NCBI GenBank assembly: GCA_002400415.1
Contig: DGQP01000003.1
Location: 124,001 to 188,000, forward strand
Length of the DNA stretch: 64,000 nt
Source of the DNA: Chitinophagaceae bacterium UBA4411
GTDB lineage: Bacteria > Bacteroidota > Bacteroidia > Chitinophagales > Chitinophagaceae
Direction of reading: 5' to 3'
Positions 17,745 through 27,300 of the stretch are shown here, piece by piece. Every line of letters begins with the position of its first letter. The stretch's first letter is position 1. The notes under the pieces are model-generated. The model was not told where the DNA came from. It ran no database searches and saw only the letters and a program-made list of their open reading frames with translations. Made by a program: the position numbers and the translations under genes.

Positions 17745-20700
17745 TCAGCCTTCTGTTTTACTATTTTCCTTCGGTTTATCAGCTTCCGGGTTGGTAACTG
17801 GTTTTGTTTCTTTGGGAGCAGTTTTTTTCTTTTTAAAGAGATGATCAAATTCCCTTCTGAAAGAGATATTGGCACCTGAACGTTTATTTTTGGCAGCACC
17901 TGTACTGGTGGTAGCCAGGTCATCAATATTCTGGCGATAAAAAATACTTGCCCTTACAGTACCTGTTTGGTTGAACAGCCATTCAATTGTTACGTCAGGA
18001 AGAAATTGTACAGTCTGCTGGATATTCGATTGCAGCGGAACATCAAACGTACTTCCCAGCGTAATGAACAGACGGTCCTTAAACAAAGAAATCGGCACAT
18101 TGACACCAAAATTCCCCTGGTTCAGCCCAAAACCGCCACCGCCGCCACTTAACAGATTCCTGTTATAGAGCGAGCCGCTGAAATTAACACTGATATTATC
18201 CGTTTTCAGGATTCTTGATATCTCGCTGTTCAGCTTTTTATTGATTACATTAAAGAATACACCGGACAAACTGGAAATAGCGGTATATGTAAACTCGTTC
18301 ACGGCACTTCCGATGCCGGTAGATGAAGTAGTGGAATTTTCTAATGGTGCAAAACTATTCAGCGTCACTAAATAAGCAACCTGCCTGATCACCTCGGTTT
18401 CATTCTTTTCCATTTGTTCCACATTCAGTGAAATGGAAGGATCTGTTTTGGCTTTGCTGTTAGGAGGAAAATCAAGACTCAGTTTGAATTTCGGCTTAAA
18501 CAGCGGACCTGTAAGGTTAGCGATCACATATACATCCTCCCGGTATTTCGATATCGACTGATCGAGATTTAAGGCACTGACCAGCGGGGAGAAGCTTACT
18601 TTGCTGGCGGTATACTGTGCATCAAACTGTATCTGCGCATTATACGGGTCTCCATTAAACGTGATATAATTATCGCCACCTTCTTTTAGTTCAAACTGCT
18701 TCTTGAAAAGAGATTGGAATGTAAACAGGTAATTCCCTTTACTGATATCGAAGCGGCCTCTCATCGTCAGCGGCTCGCTGGTGCCGGAACGGATATTCAG
18801 GGTGCCCGTACCATTCCCTTTTATTTCATCGCCGGTGATATCATCTATCTGCACTTTTACATTCACCATCGGGTTGGCAGCTACTTTTACATCGTAGATG
18901 ATATTACTGGCACTGTTTCGTAAACTGCTGTCGTCCATTTCACGGCCATATTTTCTCTCTACCAGGAAATCCGCAATACCTGATTCACGGCTTTTAGAAG
19001 GAGGAATGGTAATATAGCTGCTGTCCTGGTTTGATGCCACGGCATTAATAGACATAAACATATCTTCCTGTGGCCCTACAAGGGTAAAAGAACCGGTTCC
19101 TTTTACCTTGCCATAGAATTGCTGGTTGTCATTATAGGTGGTATTCAGTAACAATACAGATTTGTCGGGATCGTTACTCCGGTTGGTTACTTTCTCTGTA
19201 AACACGTCTATATCGTAGAACATGTCTTTGAAAGAATTGTGTTGAATTCCTCCTTTTACATAGATATGGTTGCCGGTGACAGAGTCTGTCAGCACCATGC
19301 CATCCAGGTTAATTTCATGCGGGGTAAGTTCAATACCTGTGTCTTCTATCTTATAAAAACATTGTGTGAAATTTATTTTTAAGCCGGCATTTTTAAGCTG
19401 GCCTTTACCTGTTATGTCAAGATTACTGAATTCTCCCTGCAGGTCAACATTGCCGGTCAGGTAGCCTTGTATATCAGAAAAGATATTGCCGAGAAAACGT
19501 TCCAGGATACTTAACGGGAAGTTCCGGGGTTGTAGTGCGATCAGGTTATTCTTCTGCTGTACTTTATCTCCAAAGAATAAGTGCAGGTTGCCTTCCAGGT
19601 AATTTTCCTGGTTGGCAGTTTTGAATTTACTGGTCAGTTCTTTGGTTTTACTGTCATAGACAAGATCAGCATTGACTTCGCCTAAAGAATCATTATCCAG
19701 CCGCAGGTATTCAGTTTTGATATTGTCCGATACCACCCGCATATTTTTGCCGGCAGGATCTTCCACTAATAAATTCCCTGACAATAAACCTTCCAGCCGG
19801 CCCTTTGGCATCACATATGGCGACAGGTCGCCGAGATTTACTTTTTTCAGTTCAACAAACAAATCATTCCAGTTTCCTGTTTCGGAGGGTTCTGTTCTTA
19901 ATTTGATCTCCTGGTCTCCCTCTCGCAGTACTAACAAACCGCTGGCAGGTGTATTGCTGCGGAATTGCAATTCACCGTTCTCATCGATGGTCCATGTTTT
20001 CCCGTTCACCATGAAATCGGAAGGGTTGAATTCAATCTTCACCCCATCGTTATACGTTTTCACCAGCGCACTGATATTGGCTTTGTCCAATGCCTGGCTG
20101 GCTCCTGCAAAAATGTTTACCTGTGACGCATCGTTGCTGCTGCTGATCCTGAAAGTGGCCTGCGGTACACTCAGGCTGTCGTTTATATAAATATTCTTGG
20201 CTCCGCCAACCAGCAGTAAACTATCAAGTGTTCCTTTTGCAGTCAGCGTTACCTCGTTAAAATCCTGTTTACCATATTTAAAATAAGGTATATCCGCTAC
20301 CAGGTTTAGCTGGCTTTGCCGCATATCCAGGCTGCCATAGATATGACTGTAATTAAAACCGGTAAGGCTGGAATCAATCAGTTTGATATAATCTTCCACA
20401 TAATTCGTGGTCAGGTCAAAAGTAAAAGACTCGTTGACAGGCATTTTTTTGGGAGCTGTTATATAGGCGGGATAGTATTTATTCAAAAAAAGCTGAACAG
20501 CGTCTGGCAATTCGGCAATATTAAAATCGCCTGTTACCATTCCTTCAAATTCATTGGAACTGGCTTTTAATGTTTTGATATTATCAGCATAAGAGGAAGA
20601 AAGTGTCAGTGAATCAAAAGGGAGCCTGTTGCCATCTTTGGTCAGGGAAGCTTCGGTTATTTTAGCTGTGCCAAGGAAATTGTCAATGTTGCTGCCGGTA

Positions 20701-22664
20701 AAGTCAAGATTGAACTTGCCGGAAAAGGCAAGATCGTCTTTCATAAGGTTCAGGTTTTTAAGCTTTGCTTTTTTAACATCGGCCAGGAAATTGAAGACAG
20801 GTATTTTACTGTTGAAATCGATAATGCCGTTCAGGGTCAGCTCAGCATTTTCCTCATTGATGGAAACGGTTCCGTCAAATAATTTTTTATCCAGCCTGCC
20901 TTTTTCAATAGCAATATTATGATACCGGTAGTTGTTATAATCAACAAAGCGGATATTCCCTTTTACGTCAGCATTGCGGTATTTTTCGCTGAAGCCGGTT
21001 CCTTTCACAATGCCTTCCATCGAGACAGCACCGATCCTTTTATCATCCAGGAAAGTTCCCAGTTGGAAATTATCAGTAGAGATAGTGCCGGAATAAACAG
21101 GTTGTCCTCCTGCCGGTAATTTCATATTCAGATCACTTTTTACAATGCCCAGGTTAGTGCGGATGGTGCCGTAGGTTACAAAGTCACGTATGAAACCAGT
21201 GAAGCTGCCGGCGAAGCTGACATACTGGATCTTTTTCAGATCAGGAGTTGTTATTTTCCGTATAGCAGGAACAATTGTAACAGCATCGGTATAAGTTGTT
21301 CTGAAATCATTTGCTTTAAAATCAATAAAGGTCTGGTTAATATCAGGAAGACCTGTGAGGGTGATGTCTCCGTTTAAGAAGGTACTGGCGCCGGCCTGTA
21401 TCGTCATATCACGGCCGACAAGATCGTCCACTGTCCCTCTTATTTTTCCCCGCAGGGCAATTTTCTTTTTCCAGTCACTCATGTTCGGGGCAAAGAAAGC
21501 AATGTCATCACTGTCTATATAAGTACCATCCAGGTTAGCTGTCATTCGTACTTTATGAATGAAGTCGCCCATGTCATTCATATCATCATAAGACATACTG
21601 AAATAGTTCCGGATCGTGCTGCGGTTGGTTTGCAGATCAAGGTTAGAAAAAGCCATTCCCTTAGGCATCATCTTCATGTCTGCTTCGATCTTTTTTATTT
21701 CCAGTCCGCTTCTTTCCTTAGCTGACAGGGTCAGCCTGGAAAAAACAGTATCCCCGATAAATTTTGCATTGCTGATCTCGCCATTGATCTCAGTAAAGAG
21801 TATATGCTTGCCGTCAAAGTACGTAAATGGCTCTCTGCCGGTATTTTTGTCCGAGCGGAAAGTGCCGTTCTCGATTTTAAGATTGGCGATTTTAAATTCC
21901 ATTCCGCCCTGGTTCCAGCTAAGCCTTGCATCTTTATCCAGTGTAATTCCCGGAGAGGTTCTGTCAACACCGGAAGAATCTTTTGGTTTCAAACCGGTAT
22001 ATCCCTTTTCCGTGAAAACCGGATCTTTCAGCACCAGGGATTTGATATCGTAAGTACTGCCTGAAAGACTGAGATGGTTGGCATCCAGTTTCATGGCGCC
22101 AACACTTACAAGCATATCCTGCCCCAGCCACTCATCTTTTTTAATGAAGAGCACATTCTTTAATTCTACCTGCTTCAGGTCGAACTGGATACCGCCTTTT
22201 TTCTTTGTGTTTCCGGCAGAGGGAGAAGAAAAATAATCAAAGAGGAACTGCTGGCTCCATACCGAGTCTTTACGTTGAAATTTGACGACAGCGTTTTCAA
22301 GGCCAATGTATTTGAATTCAGCTTTTTTCTTAAAGAAAAACCAGTCCGTGATACGAACCTTTACATCGCCCGCATACAATAAAGTATCTTTTTGGAGATC
22401 ACGGACCAGCATACCTTCAAGGTGCATACTATTAAAAAGCGAAAAGTCAACGTGTTTAACACTGACCTCTGTATTCAGGTCGCGGGAGAGACGTTTGGTT
22501 ACCTGTTGTATGATCAGGTTCTGTCCCCAGGGTGTCTGGACAAATATGTACAGGGCCACTAATAAAAGCAGCAGCGACAAGAAAAACCACTTCAGTATTT
22601 TTTTGAATCTCCTCAGATTCAGGAATTTGAGTTGTAAAAATAGGCAATCGTACCCTTCAGGCAA
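17745..22664 (-). CDS. tamB: TamB-like translocation/assembly protein (DUF490 family)
   Basis: A very long envelope protein of about 1640 residues. A membrane anchor near the N-terminus (about 25-45) is followed by an extended beta-rich region with repeated VDFS, ITDWFFF and FKANDF-type strands that should form a beta-taco groove. The C-terminal 350 residues match the DUF490 core: VNVKVQIDDITGDEIKGNG, a TMRGRFDISKGNYLF motif and YNAQIQFDAQYTASK. TamB-like proteins bridge inner and outer membranes and help insert outer membrane proteins or carry phospholipid. The start is uncertain: the conserved part begins about FLNLRRFKKILKW, no ATG lies close, and I chose TTG at 22664; an ATG at 22751 gives an unlikely N-terminus. 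Confidence 0.85.
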   Translation of the reverse strand: MPEGYDCLFLQLKFLNLRRFKKILKWFFLSLLLLLVALYIFVQTPWGQNLIIQQVTKRLSRDLNTEVSVKHVDFSLFNSMHLEGMLVRDLQKDTLLYAGDVKVRITDWFFFKKKAEFKYIGLENAVVKFQRKDSVWSQQFLFDYFSSPSAGNTKKKGGIQFDLKQVELKNVLFIKKDEWLGQDMLVSVGAMKLDANHLSLSGSTYDIKSLVLKDPVFTEKGYTGLKPKDSSGVDRTSPGITLDKDARLSWNQGGMEFKIANLKIENGTFRSDKNTGREPFTYFDGKHILFTEINGEISNAKFIGDTVFSRLTLSAKERSGLEIKKIEADMKMMPKGMAFSNLDLQTNRSTIRNYFSMSYDDMNDMGDFIHKVRMTANLDGTYIDSDDIAFFAPNMSDWKKKIALRGKIRGTVDDLVGRDMTIQAGASTFLNGDITLTGLPDINQTFIDFKANDFRTTYTDAVTIVPAIRKITTPDLKKIQYVSFAGSFTGFIRDFVTYGTIRTNLGIVKSDLNMKLPAGGQPVYSGTISTDNFQLGTFLDDKRIGAVSMEGIVKGTGFSEKYRNADVKGNIRFVDYNNYRYHNIAIEKGRLDKKLFDGTVSINEENAELTLNGIIDFNSKIPVFNFLADVKKAKLKNLNLMKDDLAFSGKFNLDFTGSNIDNFLGTAKITEASLTKDGNRLPFDSLTLSSSYADNIKTLKASSNEFEGMVTGDFNIAELPDAVQLFLNKYYPAYITAPKKMPVNESFTFDLTTNYVEDYIKLIDSSLTGFNYSHIYGSLDMRQSQLNLVADIPYFKYGKQDFNEVTLTAKGTLDSLLLVGGAKNIYINDSLSVPQATFRISSSNDASQVNIFAGASQALDKANISALVKTYNDGVKIEFNPSDFMVNGKTWTIDENGELQFRSNTPASGLLVLREGDQEIKLRTEPSETGNWNDLFVELKKVNLGDLSPYVMPKGRLEGLLSGNLLVEDPAGKNMRVVSDNIKTEYLRLDNDSLGEVNADLVYDSKTKELTSKFKTANQENYLEGNLHLFFGDKVQQKNNLIALQPRNFPLSILERFLGNIFSDIQGYLTGNVDLQGEFSNLDITGKGQLKNAGLKINFTQCFYKIEDTGIELTPHEINLDGMVLTDSVTGNHIYVKGGIQHNSFKDMFYDIDVFTEKVTNRSNDPDKSVLLLNTTYNDNQQFYGKVKGTGSFTLVGPQEDMFMSINAVASNQDSSYITIPPSKSRESGIADFLVERKYGREMDDSSLRNSASNIIYDVKVAANPMVNVKVQIDDITGDEIKGNGTGTLNIRSGTSEPLTMRGRFDISKGNYLFTFQSLFKKQFELKEGGDNYITFNGDPYNAQIQFDAQYTASKVSFSPLVSALNLDQSISKYREDVYVIANLTGPLFKPKFKLSLDFPPNSKAKTDPSISLNVEQMEKNETEVIRQVAYLVTLNSFAPLENSTTSSTGIGSAVNEFTYTAISSLSGVFFNVINKKLNSEISRILKTDNISVNFSGSLYNRNLLSGGGGGFGLNQGNFGVNVPISLFKDRLFITLGSTFDVPLQSNIQQTVQFLPDVTIEWLFNQTGTVRASIFYRQNIDDLATTSTGAAKNKRSGANISFRREFDHLFKKKKTAPKETKPVTNPEADKPKENSKTEG

Positions 22665-22745
22665 ATTCAATACCAACAATATATACGAATCATAACCTTG
22701 CGGGTACGAACGGCATATTGCGTTAAATTGCCACAAATTCACAAC

Positions 22746-23792
22746 ATGCAAAAACTGTTCATCATTGTTTGCCTTTTCATTCTTAACAAAGCTTTAGCCC
22801 AGACAACAGGCCTTCCGCTGAAAGATAAATTTGTGCTGGTTATTCATGGTGGTGCCGGCACGATCCTGAGAAGCCAGATGACAGCCGAAAAAGAGAAAGC
22901 TTACCAGGAAGCATTGAATACGGCGCTTGAAACAGGTTATGCGATCCTGAAAGACGGAGGTTCTGCCATGGATGCAGCAGAAGCCGCTGTCAGAACAATG
23001 GAAGATAATCCTTTGTTCAACGCGGGTAAAGGTGCCGTATTCACGAATGAAGGGAAAAACGAACTGGATGCGGCGATTATGGATGGTAAAACATTGGCAG
23101 CTGGCTCCGTGGCGGGTGTAACCACTATTAAAAATCCGATAACAGCGGCCCGGGCAGTAATGGAAAAAAGCCCGCATGTAATGATGACCGGAAGAGGTGC
23201 TGAAAAATTTGCACAGCAGCAGGGCATTGAGATCGTTGATCCTTCTTACTTCTATACCGAAGACAGGTGGAAAGGGTTGCAAAGAGCCAGGAGAGAAGAT
23301 TCGGCAAAGATGCAGCAGGATTATACAGATACTTCACAAAAAATATCGGTCCGGCAACCCGGCAATAAAGATTACAAATACGGAACTGTGGGGGCGGTTG
23401 CACTGGATCGTTATGGAAACCTGGCCGCTGCCACGAGTACCGGCGGGATGACGAATAAAAAATTCGGCAGGGTGGGGGATGCGCCAATTGTAGGTGCCGG
23501 CACTTATGCAAATAATGCAACTGTTGCTATCAGCGGCACTGGCTGGGGCGAATATTTTATCCGGCTGGTGATGGCTAAAAGCATCAGCGATATGATGGAG
23601 TTTGGTAAGATGAAACTGAAAACCGCTGCCGATGAAATGATCCTGAAACGCTTACCGGCTCTTGGTGGCGATGGCGGACTGATCGCTGTGGATAAGGATG
23701 GGAATATTGCCATGCCGTTTTGTACCGAAGGAATGTACAGGGGCTATATAAAAAGCGATGGCAAAAAAGAGATCAGGATATACAAGGACTAA
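22746..23792 (+). CDS. Isoaspartyl peptidase / L-asparaginase (Ntn-hydrolase, exported)
   Basis: I place the start at ATG 22746 (348 residues), which gives a signal peptide MQKLFIIVCLFILNKALAQ; an upstream start at 22698 would add 16 unrelated residues. The plant-type asparaginase fold is evident: VLVIHGGAGT (30-39), GGSAMDAAEAA (71-81), NAGKGAVFTN (92-101). Autocleavage is expected between Gly213 and Thr214 in KYGTVGAVALD, making Thr214 the N-terminal nucleophile of the beta subunit; GGMTNKKFGRVGDAPIVGAG follows as substrate pocket. The enzyme cleaves isoaspartyl dipeptides and asparagine in the periplasm. Its stop overlaps that of the convergent DUF2141 gene by 3-4 bp. Confidence 0.9.
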   Translation: MQKLFIIVCLFILNKALAQTTGLPLKDKFVLVIHGGAGTILRSQMTAEKEKAYQEALNTALETGYAILKDGGSAMDAAEAAVRTMEDNPLFNAGKGAVFTNEGKNELDAAIMDGKTLAAGSVAGVTTIKNPITAARAVMEKSPHVMMTGRGAEKFAQQQGIEIVDPSYFYTEDRWKGLQRARREDSAKMQQDYTDTSQKISVRQPGNKDYKYGTVGAVALDRYGNLAAATSTGGMTNKKFGRVGDAPIVGAGTYANNATVAISGTGWGEYFIRLVMAKSISDMMEFGKMKLKTAADEMILKRLPALGGDGGLIAVDKDGNIAMPFCTEGMYRGYIKSDGKKEIRIYKD

Positions 23793-24226
23793 TACTTTGT
23801 TGTTATCTCAATAGTTGTGTGCCGGCCCGCCGTATGTATGAAACTGGCTTTAGTATACGCCGGCGGACCAAAAGTTCCTGTCACATTATTGGAAAAGCCA
23901 TATCCCTCTTTGGGAAGCCCCAGCCAGGTTTTATTCATTTTCGTATCATCATTCTCATCATGCAGGATGGCAACGGCATATTTACCGGCCGGAACGGAAC
24001 TGAATTGTATAATTGCTTTTTTATCACTGATAGCCACTCGTTCTTTACGAAATGCTTTTTCTGCCTTATCGGGAAAACCTTCTCCTTCTTTAAATAGGCT
24101 TACCAGAACATGGCCTTTATCATTCCGGAGGTTAGTGATATTTACCGTTATACCATCTTCAGTGGCAGGGGGAAAGATGGTAAACAGGCTACTGATAAAA
24201 AAAGAAATGACAGGGATAGATTTCAT
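23789..24226 (-). CDS. Exported DUF2141 family protein
   Basis: Start set at ATG 24226 (145 residues), giving the signal peptide MKSIPVISFFISSLFTIFPP; an upstream start at 24247 adds seven residues. The DUF2141 beta-sandwich is recognisable from VNITNLRNDKGHVLVSLF (about 25-42), an FSSVPAGKYAVAILHDENDD stretch with the AILHDEN signature in the middle, and LGLPKEGYGFSNN near residue 105. These periplasmic proteins have no assigned function. It lies between the asparaginase (convergent) and the strong hairpin at 24293-24330 that ends the giant upstream gene, so it is transcribed on its own. Confidence 0.82.
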   Translation of the reverse strand: MKSIPVISFFISSLFTIFPPATEDGITVNITNLRNDKGHVLVSLFKEGEGFPDKAEKAFRKERVAISDKKAIIQFSSVPAGKYAVAILHDENDDTKMNKTWLGLPKEGYGFSNNVTGTFGPPAYTKASFIHTAGRHTTIEITTKY

Positions 24227-24292
24227 GTCTATGTAAAGAAACAACAAAAGACAGAAAAGGTTGGAAAGAGGTTGCCTGCAGCAGGTAAGCCG

Positions 24293-24330
24293 ATCAGTAA
24301 AAAGACAGCATCCGCTGTCTTTTTACTGAT
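24293..24330. terminator. Perfect 17-bp inverted-repeat terminator downstream of the giant T9SS protein
   Basis: Arms 24293-24309 and 24314-24330 are perfectly complementary over 17 bp with a four-base ATCC loop, and contain TTTTT on either strand. It lies 42 bp past the stop of the minus-strand giant gene. Confidence 0.8.
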
Positions 24331-24371
24331 ACGATGCAGGTATGGTTAGTCCACAGGAATAAAGTAAATGG

Positions 24372-27300
24372 TTAGAGTTTAATGATCGTTTTTGTTTGTT
24401 GCCAGTTACCGGCCCTGACCTGTAATAGATAAATTCCTTTTTTCAGGCCAGCCAGGGAAATTGTTTTTTGAAAAAGCCCTTTCTCTTTCATCCATTGCCA
24501 TTCTTTGGCAATTCTGCCATTTTCATTCAATAAGGTGACTTTTATATTTCCTTCATGTTCCGAAGAAACAAGCATTTCTGTATTATCACCGGCCGGGTTT
24601 GGAAACAATGTTATTACCGGGTTTTCGTTTGCGATAGTTACAGAAGGCAGAGCCGGGCTTACAGCTTCATTTTCTGTACTGGTGATGAGCTGGTTGCTAG
24701 TTCTGCCAGTCATTGTGCTGCTATTTTCAGTCAGCATAAACCCATTGATGTAAGTATAGGTAGCAGTTCTTTCCAGTGTAATTGTAATCCTGCCTGCAAC
24801 AGGAGTAAGGTTATTGAAAACAGCTTTGTTGACATAATTCCTGTCCGTATTAATTGTAATGCTACTGGTGCCGGTTACATATCTTGTGGGATTACCTGCA
24901 ATACGGGAAGCATACGCTTCGAAGTCGTATGTTTTACTGTTATCCAGTCCCGAAATGGTCAGCGTCCTGCTGGCATTTGTATTATAACTGGCATAGCGGC
25001 CTACTTCTGGCGGGCACATTGTGGTCGGGTAACCTGTTCCATTGTCTCCGATATTAGTATGCGCACTCAGAGCAGCAGTGATTGCTGAAGCAGCTCCGTC
25101 AGAATAAGATAAAGCACCGGTTGATAAACTGGTTTGCACATTCCAGTTATTCCACCCTGTACCGGCGGGATTGCTGCCGCCAAATATATTGACCCTCACG
25201 AACCGTTGTGCTGGAGGCACCGGATTAACTGTTATAATGACCGTGTCCTTACCAACGGCACTACTGTCATCAGTTACCTGCAATTCGAACTGGTAAGCAC
25301 CTGTTATCAGGTTAGCAGCAGTGGTGCTAACTGTGCTGGCAGAACCAAGAGTGCCTGCGGAAGGCCCGCTGATCTGGCGCCATAAATAGCTAACGATCTG
25401 CCCCACAGCATCAGAGGAAGAACTGCCATTCAAAATAACTGTATTGACCGGTAAAGTAATTGTTTGGTCTGCACCTGCTCTTGCAACGGGAGGAGTGTTC
25501 AATGAAGGATATACTGTTATGCTGACTGAATCCATGCTACTGGCTCCGTTATTATCGGTAACAGTTAGTTGCATAAGATAAGTTCCTGCCACCAGGTTAC
25601 TGATCAAAGGATTCGCAATTGCCGCATTATTGATCGTAAAGGAAGCCGGGCCGGATACTTTGGCCCAGCTATACGATGTGATTGTACCGTCAGGGTCGGT
25701 TGATGTGCTTCCGCTCAACGTGGTTGAATTGGCTGGTAAGATCATACTAAGATCATTTCCGGCTCTTGCAACGGGCGGCTGGTTGGGTACCGGTGTTCCT
25801 CCACCGCCATTTTCTGTCAGTGTAAACCCGTTGATATACGTGTAAGTTGTTATTCTTTCCAGCGTAACCGTTATTTTTCCGGCAACAGGTGTGAGATTGG
25901 TGAAAAGGGCTTTGTTTGTATAGTTCCTGTCGGTATTGATGGTGATACTGGTTGTACCAACCACATACCGGGTCTGGTTACCAGCAATACGGGATGCATA
26001 GGCTTCAAAGTCGTAACGCTTACTATTATCTAACCCGGAAATGATAAGTGTCCGGCTGGCGTTTGTATTATAACTGGCATGGCGTCCCACTTCCGGCGGA
26101 CACATTGTAGTAGGGTAGCCGTTGCCATTATCACCAATATTAGTATGTGCACTCAAAGTAGCAGTAATAGCAGAAGTTCCGCCATCTGCGTAAGTAAAGG
26201 CACTGCTGGTTAAATTGGTTTGCACATTCCAGTTATTCCATCCTGTACCGGCGGGGTTGCTGCCGCCAAATATATTAACCCTGACAAATCGTTGCGGCGG
26301 TGGTGCCGCGTTCACCGTTACCATGATTGTATCTCTTGCCACAGCGCTGCTGTCATCTGTTACAGTTAGTTCAAACCGGTAAGTACCTGCTATTAATCCA
26401 CGGGCTATAGTTGATACAGCAACCGGATTATTGATAATACTGGCTGAAGGCCCGCTTACCTGTTGCCATTGATAACTGATAATTGAGCCTACAGCATCAG
26501 ACGAAGCAGAGCCGTTTAATATTACCGAATCAAGAGGTAGTGTTATTGCCTGGTCACTGCCGGCTCCTGCCACGGGAGCTGTATTAGGTGGCGGGTACAC
26601 AGTAATGCTGACGGAATCTTTTGCTATGGCCCCGTCGTTATCGGTAACTGTTAGCTCTATTGTATAGATGCCGGCAACAAGGCTGCTTATAACCGGGTTA
26701 GTTACAGTTGCATTTGAAATGGCAAAGGAGGCAGGGCCCGCTACTTTTAGCCAGTTACGGCTGCTGATCGTTCCATCCGGGTCTGCAGACAGGGAACTGT
26801 TCAGCTGTATACTGCTGGTTGGTGCAGTGATAAAATTATCAGTACCTGCATTCGCAACAGGGGGAAGGTTAGCCGCTGCTACCTGTATCGTTACAGAGTC
26901 TTTATCACTTAGCCCACTGCTGTCTGTTACCACCAGCTCAAAAACATAACTGCCTATTGTAAGATTATTTACGAATGGATTTACCGATGTATCATCACTA
27001 ATACTGAATTGATCTGGTCCTGAAATTTTATTCCATTGGTAATGGCTGATAACCCCATCCGGATCAACAGAGCCTGCTCCGCTGAGTTGTACAGAATCTT
27101 TTGGTAAGCGGGTACTGAGATCAATCCCGGCATTGGCGACAGGTGGTAATGGTAAGGCAGAATTGATCCTGATAAGTACAGTGTCTTTTGCAATAGCACC
27201 TGTGTTGTCTGTTACTTTCAATTCAAAAAGGTAGGTTCCATAAGCCAGGTTCCTGAGTTTGGGGTTCGCTATTGCAGCATTTGTAATTGTATATTGAGCC

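Noticed and set aside
17745..22751. Possible frameshift at the 5' end of tamB
   Set aside because: The lack of an ATG at the conserved start can be explained by a TTG start at 22664; no downstream reading-frame break was seen.
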